A stretch of DNA of 64,000 nucleotides from CAVQGM01 sp963712065 (GTDB lineage Bacteria > Actinomycetota > Acidimicrobiia > Acidimicrobiales > Acidimicrobilacustridaceae): contig CAVQGM010000002.1 in assembly GCA_963712065.1 (NCBI GenBank), positions 930,001 to 994,000 on the forward strand, in the 5' to 3' direction. Under the pieces are notes generated by a model that ran no database searches, was not told the DNA's origin, and worked only from the letters and a program-made list of their open reading frames with translations. Of the stretch, positions 40,214 to 49,357 are shown in pieces; position 1 is the stretch's first letter, and every line of letters starts with the position of its first letter. A program made the position numbers and the translations under genes.

Positions 40214-40834
40214 CTAGCGCGACGGTTGGAGGGCGGCCCGGAAGAACGAGCGGACGTGCTCGAGCCGCGCCGCCAGCAGGCCGGGATCGAGTGGGTCGCG
40301 CCCGAGGAGTCCCTCGATGAAGGGCAGGTCGCTCACGTAGCTCAGCAGCGCGCCGTACCCGGTCAGCAGCAACTGCTCGGCGTCGAACCGCCGGAAGGTG
40401 CCGGCGTCCATCTCCGCCTCGAAGTAGGCGACGGCGCGCTGGAACAGCGGTCGGAGCATCTCGCCGAGGTCGACGCCGAGGCGACTGTTGCTGTCGAGCG
40501 CCTCCCGCCGGGCGATGCGGACGAAGTCGGGGTTCTCGACGAAGAACTCGAAGCCGGCGGTGATCACGAGATCGACCTTGTCCCAACCGCTGACGTGCTG
40601 GCGCTCGGTGGCGGCGTCGACGCGGTCGATCCACTCGGCCAGCGCGGTCTCGAAGACCTCCCGGTAGATGGCGTCCTTGGACGGGAAGTGGTGCAGGACG
40701 CTCGAGCGGCGGATGCCGACGGCCTCGGCGATCTCGTTGAGCGAGGTGCCGTCGTAGCCGTGTTCGGCGAAGCTCCGGCGTGCCGCCACGAGGATGGCCT
40801 CGCGCGTGGACGAGGTGCTCGACGACACGGCCAT
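40214..40834 (-). CDS. TetR-family transcriptional regulator
   Basis: The 206-residue product has a TetR DNA-binding domain: TREAILVAARRSFAEHGYDGTSLNEIAEAVGIRR then the recognition helix and LHHFPSKDAIYREVFE. A helical ligand-binding domain follows. It is divergent from the 133-residue protein and convergent with the GH84 gene. A TACCCT -10 is six bases before the ATG, and CGCGATCGCG at 40875 is a possible operator. The ligand is unknown. Confidence 0.9.
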   Translation of the reverse strand: MAVSSSTSSTREAILVAARRSFAEHGYDGTSLNEIAEAVGIRRSSVLHHFPSKDAIYREVFETALAEWIDRVDAATERQHVSGWDKVDLVITAGFEFFVENPDFVRIARREALDSNSRLGVDLGEMLRPLFQRAVAYFEAEMDAGTFRRFDAEQLLLTGYGALLSYVSDLPFIEGLLGRDPLDPGLLAARLEHVRSFFRAALQPSR

Positions 40835-40840
40835 CGGCCC

Positions 40841-40846
40841 AGGGTA
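40841..40846 (-). promoter_or_regulatory. -10 element (TACCCT) before tetR
   Basis: TACCCT ends six bases before the ATG at 40834, a leaderless layout. TTGAAT at 40887-40892 is the likely -10 for the divergent gene, seven bases before its ATG. Confidence 0.45.
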
Positions 40847-40874
40847 CTGGTACGGCTCAGCGAGGCGCGGGACG

Positions 40875-40884
40875 CGCGATCGCG
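40875..40884. promoter_or_regulatory. 10-bp palindrome in the tetR divergent promoter
   Basis: CGCGATCGCG sits between the two predicted -10 elements. TetR proteins bind palindromes in such places, but a GC-rich ten-mer can occur by chance. Confidence 0.3.
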
Positions 40885-40899
40885 TGTTGAATCGATGCC

Positions 40900-41301
40900 A
40901 TGCAGATCATCGCCGCCGTGTTCATCGACGACATCGAGCTGCGGCAGGTGCCCGGTCCGTCGACCCGGATCGACCTTCGGGGCATCCAGTTCTCCGCGCC
41001 CGCGCCGCAGCCGGTACCGGTCACCATGGCGCCCCACCTCGTCGTGATCGTCCACTGCCCGCCCGACCACCCCGGCACCGCCGCCCTCGAGGTCACGTAT
41101 CGCGGTCCGGGACAGGGGGACGACGACGAGCCGTTGGCCCGCAGCGTGCAGCCGCTCCAGGTGGACCCGGGCAAGTTCAACTACCGCCTCGTGCGAGCCG
41201 AGCTCGAGTACGACGACTACGCCACGATCGAGGCCCATTGTCGGATCGACCTCGGTCCCGTGACCGTCGTGCCGTTCACGCTGCTGCCGCCCGTGGCCTG
41301 A
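40900..41301 (+). CDS. Conserved hypothetical protein, beta-rich
   Basis: The 133-residue product begins MQIIAAVFIDDIELRQVPGP. It is beta-strand rich, with long strand-like segments around HLVVIVHCPP and KFNYRLVRAELEYDDYATIEAHC, and it has no signal peptide or cysteine motif. It could be a small sandwich fold. It lies between the divergent tetR and the FIST gene, eight bases before the latter. Function unknown. Confidence 0.6.
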   Translation: MQIIAAVFIDDIELRQVPGPSTRIDLRGIQFSAPAPQPVPVTMAPHLVVIVHCPPDHPGTAALEVTYRGPGQGDDDEPLARSVQPLQVDPGKFNYRLVRAELEYDDYATIEAHCRIDLGPVTVVPFTLLPPVA

Positions 41302-41309
41302 GGCGGCCC

Positions 41310-42500
41310 GTGCCCTACGCCGCCGCCCTGTCCGAGCACCCCGACGCGGCCCAGGCCACCGGTGAGGTGATCGGTGCGGTGCTCGACCGCCTCGGTCCCT
41401 CCCCCGACCTCGTCGTCGTGTTCGGGTCGGCCTCGTTGGCGCCGCAGCTCGACCGGGTCGCCGCCGCGGTCGTCGAGCTCCTCGCGCCCGGCGTGTGCAT
41501 CGGCGCGGCGACGAGCGGGGTCGTGGCCGGCGCGCGGGAGGTGGAGGACCAGCCCGCCCTCGCGCTGTTCGCCGCCCGGCTTCCCTCCCCACCCACGGCG
41601 GTCACCATCGACGTGGAACGGGCGGCCGACGCTCCCGACGGCCGGGGATGGGTGCTGACCGGCCTGGAGCCCGACCGCGTCGCGGACGCGGCCACCCTGG
41701 TGCTCCTCGTCGACCCGGCCACCGTGCCGGTCGAGGCCCTGCTCGATCGGCTGGCCGAGGACCACCCCCACCTCGTCGTGGTCGGCGGGATGGCGTCGGC
41801 CGGGGTGGGTGGCCGATCGGCGCGGCTCGTCCGCGGCCGCACCGTGCAGGATCGCGGGGCGGTGGGCGTGCTGTTCCCGCCCGACGTGGACATCACACCG
41901 GTGGTGTCCCAAGGGTGTCGTCCGATCGGCGACCCGTTCACCGTCACCGCTGCCGAAGGGAACCACCTCCAGGGCCTCGGTGGCCTGCCCCCGGCCGAAC
42001 GCCTCCGCCGGCTCGTGGACGGGCTCCCGGCCGACGAGCGCGACCTCGTTCGCCGTGGGCTCCACCTCGGTCGGGTCGTCGACGAGCACCAGCTCGACTT
42101 CCGCAGGGGCGACTTCCTGATCCGGTCGGTCGTCGGCGGCGACGTCGCCACCGGCGCACTGGTCATCGACGAACCGGTGCCCGTCGGTGCCACCGCGCAG
42201 TTCCAGGTTCGCGACGCGGCCACGGCCGAGGAGGACCTCGTCGCCCTCCTCGCCGGGCACCGGGCGACCGGCGCGCTCCTGTTCACCTGCAACGGCCGGG
42301 GCACCCGGATGTTCGGCCGGGCCGACCACGACGCCGAGCTGGTGAGCGACGCCCTCGGCGCCCCGGCCCTGGCCGGCATGCAGTGCGCGGGTGAGATCGG
42401 CCCCGTCGGGGGTCGCAGCTTCGTGCACGGGTTCACGGCCAGCGTGGTGCTGTTCGCCGACCGACCCGGTCCCGCCTGGGCGCCGGCGACCCCGCACTAG
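41310..42500 (+). CDS. FIST-domain sensory protein (FIST-N and FIST-C)
   Basis: The 396-residue product contains FIST-N (about residues 20-200, including LVVVFGSASLAPQLDRV and CIGAATSGVVAG) and FIST-C (RLVDGLPADERDLVRRGLHLG ... GALLFTCNGRGTRMFG). The motif FTCNGRG is characteristic. FIST domains are thought to bind small molecules such as amino acids and are usually attached to signalling proteins; here the domain stands alone. The GTG at 41310 is eight bases after the previous stop. Confidence 0.85.
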   Translation: MPYAAALSEHPDAAQATGEVIGAVLDRLGPSPDLVVVFGSASLAPQLDRVAAAVVELLAPGVCIGAATSGVVAGAREVEDQPALALFAARLPSPPTAVTIDVERAADAPDGRGWVLTGLEPDRVADAATLVLLVDPATVPVEALLDRLAEDHPHLVVVGGMASAGVGGRSARLVRGRTVQDRGAVGVLFPPDVDITPVVSQGCRPIGDPFTVTAAEGNHLQGLGGLPPAERLRRLVDGLPADERDLVRRGLHLGRVVDEHQLDFRRGDFLIRSVVGGDVATGALVIDEPVPVGATAQFQVRDAATAEEDLVALLAGHRATGALLFTCNGRGTRMFGRADHDAELVSDALGAPALAGMQCAGEIGPVGGRSFVHGFTASVVLFADRPGPAWAPATPH

Positions 42501-42503
42501 GGT
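42498..42503 (+). promoter_or_regulatory. -10 element (TAGGGT) before tkt
   Basis: TAGGGT overlaps the stop of the FIST gene and lies 29 bases before the tkt GTG at 42533. The leader contains GGAGG six bases before that GTG. Confidence 0.45.
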
Positions 42504-42532
42504 GACGCCCGGCCGACCGACGGAGGATGTAG

Positions 42533-44503
42533 GTGAGCGATCCCGAGCTCGAGCAGCGCACGATCGACGTGATCCGGGGCCTGTCCATGGACGCGCCGCA
42601 GCAGGCGAGCTCGGGCCATCCCGGGACGGCCATGGCGCTCGCCCCCCTCGCCTACACGCTGTTCACCCGCATCCTGCGCTACGACCCGTCGGCGCCCGAC
42701 TGGCCGAACCGTGACCGGTTCGTCCTGTCCAACGGCCACGCATCGATCCTGCAGTACTCGCTGCTGTACCTCACCGGCTACGGACTCACCCTCGACGACC
42801 TCCGTGACTTCCGCCAGTGGGGGTCGAAGACCCCCGGCCACCCCGAGGTGCACCACACCGAGGGCATCGAGGTCACCACCGGCCCGCTCGGGCAGGGGTT
42901 CGCCAACGGCGTCGGCATGGCCCTCGCCGAGCACTGGCTCCGCGCCCGCTTCGGCGAGCCGCTGTTCGACCACCACACCTTCGTGTTCTGTGGCGACGGC
43001 GACCTCGAGGAGGGCATCAGCCACGAGGCCGCCTCGCTCGCCGGGCACCTCGGGCTCGGCAAGCTCGTCTACGTCTACGACGACAACCACATCAGCATCG
43101 ACGGTCCCACCGAGCTCGCGCTCTCCGACCACGCCCCCGAGCGCTTCCGGGCCTACGGCTGGCACGTCGAGACCGTCGGCGAGATCGCCAACGACGTCGA
43201 CGCCCTGGAGGCCGCCCTCCGCCGGGCCATGGCCGTCGAGGACCAGCCGTCGATGATCGTGTTGCGGACCCACATCGGCTACCCCTCCCCCACCTACACC
43301 GACACCGCCGCGGCCCACGGCAGCCCGCTCGGCGAGGAGGAGGTGCGCCGCACCAAGGCGATCCTCGGCCTGCCTCCGGACGAGACCTTCTGGGTGCCCG
43401 ACGACGTGCTCGCCCACATGCGCGAGGCGGGCGGGCGGGGTCGGGTAGCACGGGAGGCCTGGGATCGCCGCTACGCCGACTGGCCCGTGCACAAGGCCGA
43501 GATCGAGGCGTGCCTGCGCGGCGAGGGCCTGCCGGGGTGGGAGACGTCGCTGCCGACCTGGTCGCCCGGCGAGAAGGTCGCCACCCGCAACGCGGGGAAC
43601 GCCTGCCTCGACGCCCTGATCGACGTGGTGCCCGGGCTGGTCGCCGGTTCCGCCGACCTGACGGGCAACACGGGGGTCGCCCTTCCCGCCGAGGCGGGTG
43701 TCTTCTCCAAGACCGACCGGGGCGGCCGCCAGATCCACTACGGCGTTCGCGAGCACGCCATGGGTGGCGTGATGAACGGCATGGCCATGCACGGCGGCGT
43801 GCTCCCGGTGGGCGGCACGTTCTTCGTCTTCAGCGACTACATGCGCGCCTCGGTGCGGCTGGCTGCGCTGTCCCGGGCCAAGGTCGTCTACTCCTGGACC
43901 CACGACTCGGTGGGACTCGGCGAGGACGGACCCACCCACCAGCCGATCGAGCAGCTCGCCGCCATGCGGGCCATGCCCGACCTGACGGTGATCCGACCTG
44001 CGGACGCCAACGAGACGGCCATGGCCTACCGGGTGGCCATCGACCACGACGGCCCCACCGCGCTGATCCTCACCCGCCAGAACCTGCCCGTGCTGGAGGG
44101 CACCGCCGACGACGACGGCGTGCGCAGGGGCGCCTACGTGCTGCGGGAAGCCGACGGCGCACCGGCGGTCGTGCTGATCGGCACCGGCAGCGAGGTCGTC
44201 GTCGCCCTCGAGGCCGCCGGCCTGCTGGCCGCCGACGGCATCGCCGCGCGCGTGGTCTCGATGCCCTGCTGGGAGCTGTTCGACCGCCAGGACGTCGCCT
44301 ACCGGGACGCGGTGCTCCCCACCGGCGTGCCCCGGGTGTCGGTCGAGGCAGCCAGCACCTTCGGCTGGGCCCGTTGGGCCGACGCCTCGGTGGGCATCGA
44401 TCGCTTCGGAGCCAGCGCGCCCGGCGCCGTCGCCCTCGCCAACCTCGGCATCACCGCCCGGCACGTCGTCGAGCTCGCCCGCACGGTGCTGCCGACATCC
44501 TGA
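42533..44503 (+). CDS. tkt: Transketolase
   Basis: A 656-residue transketolase. The TPP-binding half contains SSGHPGTAMALAP, the diphosphate motif GDGDLEEGISHEA and TTGPLGQGFANGVGMA. The Pyr domain shows YSWTHDSVGLGEDGPTHQPIEQLA. It exchanges two-carbon units between sugar phosphates in the pentose-phosphate pathway. The GTG start is fixed by GGAGG six bases upstream. It is followed by transaldolase and 6-phosphogluconolactonase, so it is the first gene of a pentose-phosphate operon. Confidence 0.97.
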   Translation: MSDPELEQRTIDVIRGLSMDAPQQASSGHPGTAMALAPLAYTLFTRILRYDPSAPDWPNRDRFVLSNGHASILQYSLLYLTGYGLTLDDLRDFRQWGSKTPGHPEVHHTEGIEVTTGPLGQGFANGVGMALAEHWLRARFGEPLFDHHTFVFCGDGDLEEGISHEAASLAGHLGLGKLVYVYDDNHISIDGPTELALSDHAPERFRAYGWHVETVGEIANDVDALEAALRRAMAVEDQPSMIVLRTHIGYPSPTYTDTAAAHGSPLGEEEVRRTKAILGLPPDETFWVPDDVLAHMREAGGRGRVAREAWDRRYADWPVHKAEIEACLRGEGLPGWETSLPTWSPGEKVATRNAGNACLDALIDVVPGLVAGSADLTGNTGVALPAEAGVFSKTDRGGRQIHYGVREHAMGGVMNGMAMHGGVLPVGGTFFVFSDYMRASVRLAALSRAKVVYSWTHDSVGLGEDGPTHQPIEQLAAMRAMPDLTVIRPADANETAMAYRVAIDHDGPTALILTRQNLPVLEGTADDDGVRRGAYVLREADGAPAVVLIGTGSEVVVALEAAGLLAADGIAARVVSMPCWELFDRQDVAYRDAVLPTGVPRVSVEAASTFGWARWADASVGIDRFGASAPGAVALANLGITARHVVELARTVLPTS

Positions 44504-44590
44504 CGCCGCGCCCCGATGCACCGGCTCATGGGCCACACGGCCCGTCGGACCGGGCAGACTGACGATGGAACGGATCGAGAGGAAGCCCAC

Positions 44591-45700
44591 GTGACCAGAC
44601 TCCACGAGCTCCACGACGAGCAGGGCCAGAGCCCCTGGCTCGACAACCTGAAGCGCGGGTGGGTGACGAGCGGCGAGCTGGCCCGGTGGGTCGAGCGGGG
44701 CGTCCGGGGCATCACCTCCAACCCCACGATCTTCCAGAAGGCGATCGATGGTGGCGACGACTACGACGACCAGTTCCGCTCGCTCGTCGGTGACGGCACC
44801 TCCGTCGAGGACGGCTACTGGGACCTCGTCACCACCGACATCCGCAGCGCGCTCGACATCCTGCGGCCCGTGTACGACGACAGCGACGGCCTCGACGGCT
44901 TCGTGTCGGTCGAGGTCGACCCGGGCCTGGCCCGCGACACCGAGGGCACCATCACCGCCGCCCGCCGGCTCCACGAGCTGATCGCGCAGCCCAACCTGTA
45001 CGTGAAGATCCCGGGTACCGCCGAAGGCCTCCCGGCGATCCGGCAGATGATCGGCGAGGGCCACAGCATCAACGTCACCCTCCTGTTCTCCGTCGACCGC
45101 TACGCGGAGGTGATGGAGGCCTATCTGTCCGGCCTCGAGGCCTACGCGGCGACGGGGGCGACCGACCTCGGCCGGATCTCGTCGGTCGCGTCGTTCTTCG
45201 TCAGTCGGGTCGACACCGAGGCCGATCGCCGTCTCGACGCCGTCGGCACTCCCGAGTCACTCGCCCTCAAGGGCAGGATCGCGGTGGCCAACGCCCAGCG
45301 CGCCTACGGCGCCTTCCTGCGCACCTTCTCCGGACCCCGATGGGAGGCACTCGCCGCCCGGGGCGCCCGCGTGCAGCGCCCCCTGTGGGCGTCGACCTCG
45401 ACCAAGAACCCGGCGTACGCCGACACGCTCTACGTCGACGACCTGATCGGGCCCCTCACGGTCAACACCATGCCGGACTCGACGCTGGAGGACTTCCTCG
45501 ACCACGGCCAGGTGGCCCGCACCGTCGACGCCGATCTCGATGCCGCGGAGGCCACCCTCGGCGCGCTGGGAGACGTCGGGGTCGACCTGGCCGACGTCAC
45601 CCGCGTGCTCGAGGACGAGGGGGTCGCCTCGTTCGAGAAGTCGTTCCACGAGTTGCTCTCGAGCCTGAAGGCCAAGGCCGCGAGCTTCTCGGGTCGTTGA
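44591..45700 (+). CDS. tal: Transaldolase
   Basis: The 369-residue product has the Schiff-base lysine in NLYVKIPGT (Lys139), the early motif GVRGITSNPTIFQKAI and a late RPLWASTSTKNPAYADTLYV segment. It moves a dihydroxyacetone unit between sugar phosphates. The GTG at 44591 has AGAGGAAG before it. An upstream in-frame GTG is unlikely because its context is poor. It follows tkt by 87 bases. Confidence 0.95.
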   Translation: MTRLHELHDEQGQSPWLDNLKRGWVTSGELARWVERGVRGITSNPTIFQKAIDGGDDYDDQFRSLVGDGTSVEDGYWDLVTTDIRSALDILRPVYDDSDGLDGFVSVEVDPGLARDTEGTITAARRLHELIAQPNLYVKIPGTAEGLPAIRQMIGEGHSINVTLLFSVDRYAEVMEAYLSGLEAYAATGATDLGRISSVASFFVSRVDTEADRRLDAVGTPESLALKGRIAVANAQRAYGAFLRTFSGPRWEALAARGARVQRPLWASTSTKNPAYADTLYVDDLIGPLTVNTMPDSTLEDFLDHGQVARTVDADLDAAEATLGALGDVGVDLADVTRVLEDEGVASFEKSFHELLSSLKAKAASFSGR

Positions 45701-46407
45701 CCGCCCGGACCGGGCGCCCCGGCGTGCCGGGGTCGCTCTACGTGGTCGATGACGTGCCCGGTGAGTTCGCCGAGCGGGTCATCGAAGCCTTCCTCGGCCG
45801 TCCCAACGACCACTTCTCCGTCGCCCTGTCCGGTGGCGGCACGGCGCGCACCTGCTACGAGCGCCTCGCCGCCGACGCGTCCACCCAGATCGACTGGTGG
45901 AAGGTGGACGTGTACTGGGGCGACGAGCGGTGCGTGCCGCTCGACGACGAGGACTCGAACTACCGCCTGGGCCGTGAGGCGTTGCTCGACCGCGTGGGTG
46001 CCGCCAACGCCGCCTACCCGATGCGATGCGAGGAAGGCCCCGACCCCTACCAGCTGCGGGTCGGGGAGCTCGGCCGGTTCGACGTGATCCACCTCGGTCT
46101 CGGTCCGGACGGGCACACCGCATCGCTGTTCCCCGGCTCGGCGGCCCTCGAGGCCGACCCCGGTCGCCTCGTGGTCATGAACGACGACCCCCTCGGCCGC
46201 AACCCCCATCAGCGCATGACGCTCACCTACGCCGGCATCGCCCGTGCCCACCTGGTGATCGTCACCGTCATGGGACAGGGCAAGCGGGCCGCGCTCGAGC
46301 GGGTGGCCGACGGCGACCCGACCGCCCCGGCCGCCGCCATCCGCGCCGAGCGGGTCGTGTGGCTGGCCGACCCGGCCGCCGCCGGCGACCTGGAAGGTGA
46401 GGGATGA
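45697..46407 (+). CDS. pgl: 6-phosphogluconolactonase
   Basis: The 236-residue product (TTG at 45697, overlapping the tal stop as TTGA) has FSVALSGGGTARTCYERL, the VYWGDERCVPLDDEDSNYR motif and GLGPDGHTASLFPG. It hydrolyses 6-phosphogluconolactone. A GTG at 45724 is the alternative start. No zwf, opcA or gnd is present between tal and pgl, unlike the usual mycobacterial order. Confidence 0.93.
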   Translation: MTARTGRPGVPGSLYVVDDVPGEFAERVIEAFLGRPNDHFSVALSGGGTARTCYERLAADASTQIDWWKVDVYWGDERCVPLDDEDSNYRLGREALLDRVGAANAAYPMRCEEGPDPYQLRVGELGRFDVIHLGLGPDGHTASLFPGSAALEADPGRLVVMNDDPLGRNPHQRMTLTYAGIARAHLVIVTVMGQGKRAALERVADGDPTAPAAAIRAERVVWLADPAAAGDLEGEG

Positions 46408-46943
46408 CACGACGCACGTGCCGCACCGGGCTCGCCGCGGTCGCGATCGTGGGCGCGACGCTGCTCGGCGCGTGCGGCTCGGACGACGGATCCGATGCCG
46501 CGTCCGACTTCTCCGCCACCGAGATGGAAGCCACGCCGGCGCCGCCCTCCGACCTCTCCGGCGAACTCGACGCCGGCGACGCCACTACCGACGAGGACGC
46601 GGGCGAGCCGGCCGACGTCTCCGGTGGTCAGGTGATCTCGGTGGGGGCGGTGACCTGCGAGACCGCGCCGGCGGCCGATCCGACGACGTCGACGCCGGTG
46701 CCGTGCGACCAGGCCCACACCACCGAGACGTTCGTCCTGACCGGCACCGACGACCTCGACGACTGCTACCGGGCGGTGGCGGCGTCGAGCGACGTGGCCG
46801 TCGGCGTCGACGAGTTCGACGAGACCGAGCTCGACTTCACCGACGAGCGCATCAGCGGCCACAGCTTCTCCGGGTTCGGCGGCGAGGTCACGTGCTCGGT
46901 CTTCCTCGCCGAACCGTCGTCGACACCGCTGGTCGGCCGGTGA
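46404..46943 (+). CDS. Lipoprotein of unknown function
   Basis: The 179-residue product has a basic start MTRRTCRTGLAAVAIVG, a hydrophobic core and the lipobox LLGAC with the lipidated cysteine. A Ser/Asp-rich linker follows, and then a domain with CETAP ... PCDQAHTTETF ... DDCYRAV that resembles the septum-formation-like proteins of actinobacteria. It is overlapped by the pgl stop (ATGA). Confidence 0.75.
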   Translation: MTRRTCRTGLAAVAIVGATLLGACGSDDGSDAASDFSATEMEATPAPPSDLSGELDAGDATTDEDAGEPADVSGGQVISVGAVTCETAPAADPTTSTPVPCDQAHTTETFVLTGTDDLDDCYRAVAASSDVAVGVDEFDETELDFTDERISGHSFSGFGGEVTCSVFLAEPSSTPLVGR

Positions 46944-46950
46944 GCACCGA

Positions 46951-46956
46951 TAGGGT
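46951..46956 (+). promoter_or_regulatory. -10 element (TAGGGT) upstream of fbiC
   Basis: TAGGGT lies in the gap after the lipoprotein gene and about 60 bases before the fbiC GTG at 47011. It could give fbiC a leader of some 45 bases. Confidence 0.35.
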
Positions 46957-47010
46957 GCCGGCACCGAAGCCTGCGTGGCCGAGGGCCGGGCGCCGTGCGA
47001 GGGGGGACCA

Positions 47011-49356
47011 GTGACCGATCGACGATGGGACCGGCCGCTCGACGAGTTGACGGCCGACGCCCGGCGCGTCCGCGATGACGCGCACGGCACCGTCGTCACC
47101 TTCTCTCCGAAGGTGTTCGTCCCCCTCACCATGCTCTGTCGCGACAAGTGCGGCTACTGCACCTTCGCCCAGCCCCCGGCCCGGCTCCGAGCCCCCTACC
47201 TCACTGCCGAAGAGGTGCTGACGATCGCCCGGGCCGGCGCCCGGGCCGGCTGCCACGAGGCGCTGTTCACCCTCGGCGAGCGCCCCGAGCTCCGCTACCC
47301 CCTCGCCGCCGACTGGCTGGCCGACCACGGGTACGGCTCGACCGTCGAGTACCTGGCCGCCATGTGCCGGCTCGTGCTCGACGAGGTGGGCCTGCTCCCC
47401 CACGCCAACGCCGGAGCCCTCTTCCCCGACGAGCTCGCCGCCCTGCGGGCGGTCGCCCCGTCGCAGGGCATGATGCTCGAGTCGCTGGCGCCCGACCTCG
47501 CGGCCCACCGAGGGGCGCCCGACAAGGAGCCCGAGCGCCGCCTCGCCACCCTCGAGGCGGCCGGCCGGTTGGCCATCCCGTTCACGACGGGGATCCTCGT
47601 CGGCATCGGCGAGCGTCGCGACGATCGCATCGCCGCCCTCGAGGCCGTCGCCGCGTCGCACCGGCGCCACGGCCACGTGCAGGAGGTGATCGTCCAGAAC
47701 TTCCTGCCCAAGGCCGGCACCGCCATGCACGCCGCGCCGGCCTGCCCGCCCGAGGTGTTCCTCGACGCGGTCGCCCTCGCCCGGTTGATCCTGCCGCCCG
47801 ACGTGCACGTGCAGGCGCCGCCCAACCTCTCCGACGACTTCGGCGTGCTGCTCGACGCCGGCATCGACGACTGGGGTGGTGTCTCCCCCGTCACCGCCGA
47901 CCACGTCAACCCCGAGCGGCCGTGGCCCGACCTCGACCGACTCCGCGAGGTCACCGAGGGGCACGGGCACGTGCTCGCGCCGCGCCTGACCGTGTACCCC
48001 GAGTTCGTCCGGGCGCCCGATCGCTGGCTCGACGAAGGTCTCCGGTTCCCGGTGGCCGACCGGGCCGACGCGCTGGGTCTGGGCCGCGACGACCCCGGTG
48101 CCGTGTTCGCGCAGCGGCTCACCCCCGCCACCCCCGAGCAGGTCGACGACGGCGTCGAGGTCCTCCACCTCGGCCCCCGCAGCACGGCGTGGTACTCCGG
48201 TGCGTCGGCCGCGCCGCCGACGCTGCTGCCCTCCGCCGGGTGGGCCGGCGGTGCGGTCGGCGAGGTGCTGGCCGGCGTCCTGCTCGGGCAGGAGGTCGGG
48301 GTCGACGAGATCGTCACGCTCTTCGGGGCTCGGGGCCCCGAGGTCGCGGCCGTCTGCGAGGTCGCCGACGAGCTGCGACGAGAGACCGTGGGCGACGTCG
48401 TCACCTACGTCCGCAACCGCAACATCAACTACACGAACGTCTGCACCTTCAAGTGCAGGTTCTGCGGGTTCTCCAAGGGGCCGCTGTCGCTGAACCTGCG
48501 CGGCACGCCCTACCTGCTCACGCTCGACGACATCGCCGGTCGGGTCCGCGAGGCCTGGGACCTCGGCGCCACCGAGGTCTGCCTGCAGGGCGGCATCCAC
48601 CCCGACTTCGACGGTGACTACTACGTCGACGTGGCCCGGGCCGTGAAGGACGCCGCCCCCGACATCCACGTGCACGGCTTCACCGCCCTCGAGGTCACCG
48701 AGGGCGCTCGGCGCCTCGGCGAGCCCCTCGGCGGCTACCTCGCCCGCCTCCGCGACGCCGGCCTGCGCACCCTCCCGGGCACCGCCGCCGAGATCCTCGA
48801 CGACGAGGTCCGCGCCGTGCTGTGCCCCGACAAGATCACCACCGACGAATGGCTCGAGGCCCACCGCCGAGCCCACGAGGTCGGCCTGCGCTCCAACGTC
48901 ACGATCATGTTCGGGTCGGTCGAGCAGCCGGTGCACTGGGCGCGCCACATGGTGCGCACGCGCCAGCTCCAGAAGGAGACCGGCGGGTTCACCGAGTTCG
49001 TGCCGCTGCCCTACGTCCACATGGCCGCACCGCTGTACCTGCAGAAGCGCTCGCGCCGCGGTCCGACGTTCCGCGAGGCGCTGCTGATGCACGCGGTGGG
49101 GCGCATCGCCTACCACGGCAGCATCCCGAACATCCAGGTGTCGTGGGTGAAGATGGGCGTCGACGGCGCCCGACAGGCGCTGCGGGCCGGCGTCAACGAC
49201 CTCGGCGGCACGCTGATGGACGAGAACATCTCGCGGGCCGCCGGCGCCACGCACGGGCAGGGCATGGACGAGGACGGGTTCCGGTCCCTGCTCGAACCGC
49301 TCGGCCGCCCCCTCGAGCAGCGCACCACGTTGTACGGCCGCGTCGCCGTCGCCTGA
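47011..49356 (+). CDS. fbiC: 7,8-didemethyl-8-hydroxy-5-deazariboflavin synthase FbiC (CofG-CofH fusion)
   Basis: The 781-residue product contains two radical-SAM halves. The CofG-like half has Cys43-xxx-Cys47-xx-Cys50 in CRDKCGYCTF, and the CofH-like half has Cys478-xxx-Cys482-xx-Cys485 in CTFKCRFCGF. The two halves together make the deazaflavin chromophore F0 of coenzyme F420 from tyrosine and a pyrimidine. The fused form is typical of actinobacteria. The GTG start has a G-rich site before it. It follows pgl and a lipoprotein gene and precedes the LOG gene by one base. Confidence 0.97.
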   Translation: MTDRRWDRPLDELTADARRVRDDAHGTVVTFSPKVFVPLTMLCRDKCGYCTFAQPPARLRAPYLTAEEVLTIARAGARAGCHEALFTLGERPELRYPLAADWLADHGYGSTVEYLAAMCRLVLDEVGLLPHANAGALFPDELAALRAVAPSQGMMLESLAPDLAAHRGAPDKEPERRLATLEAAGRLAIPFTTGILVGIGERRDDRIAALEAVAASHRRHGHVQEVIVQNFLPKAGTAMHAAPACPPEVFLDAVALARLILPPDVHVQAPPNLSDDFGVLLDAGIDDWGGVSPVTADHVNPERPWPDLDRLREVTEGHGHVLAPRLTVYPEFVRAPDRWLDEGLRFPVADRADALGLGRDDPGAVFAQRLTPATPEQVDDGVEVLHLGPRSTAWYSGASAAPPTLLPSAGWAGGAVGEVLAGVLLGQEVGVDEIVTLFGARGPEVAAVCEVADELRRETVGDVVTYVRNRNINYTNVCTFKCRFCGFSKGPLSLNLRGTPYLLTLDDIAGRVREAWDLGATEVCLQGGIHPDFDGDYYVDVARAVKDAAPDIHVHGFTALEVTEGARRLGEPLGGYLARLRDAGLRTLPGTAAEILDDEVRAVLCPDKITTDEWLEAHRRAHEVGLRSNVTIMFGSVEQPVHWARHMVRTRQLQKETGGFTEFVPLPYVHMAAPLYLQKRSRRGPTFREALLMHAVGRIAYHGSIPNIQVSWVKMGVDGARQALRAGVNDLGGTLMDENISRAAGATHGQGMDEDGFRSLLEPLGRPLEQRTTLYGRVAVA

Positions 49357-49357
49357 C

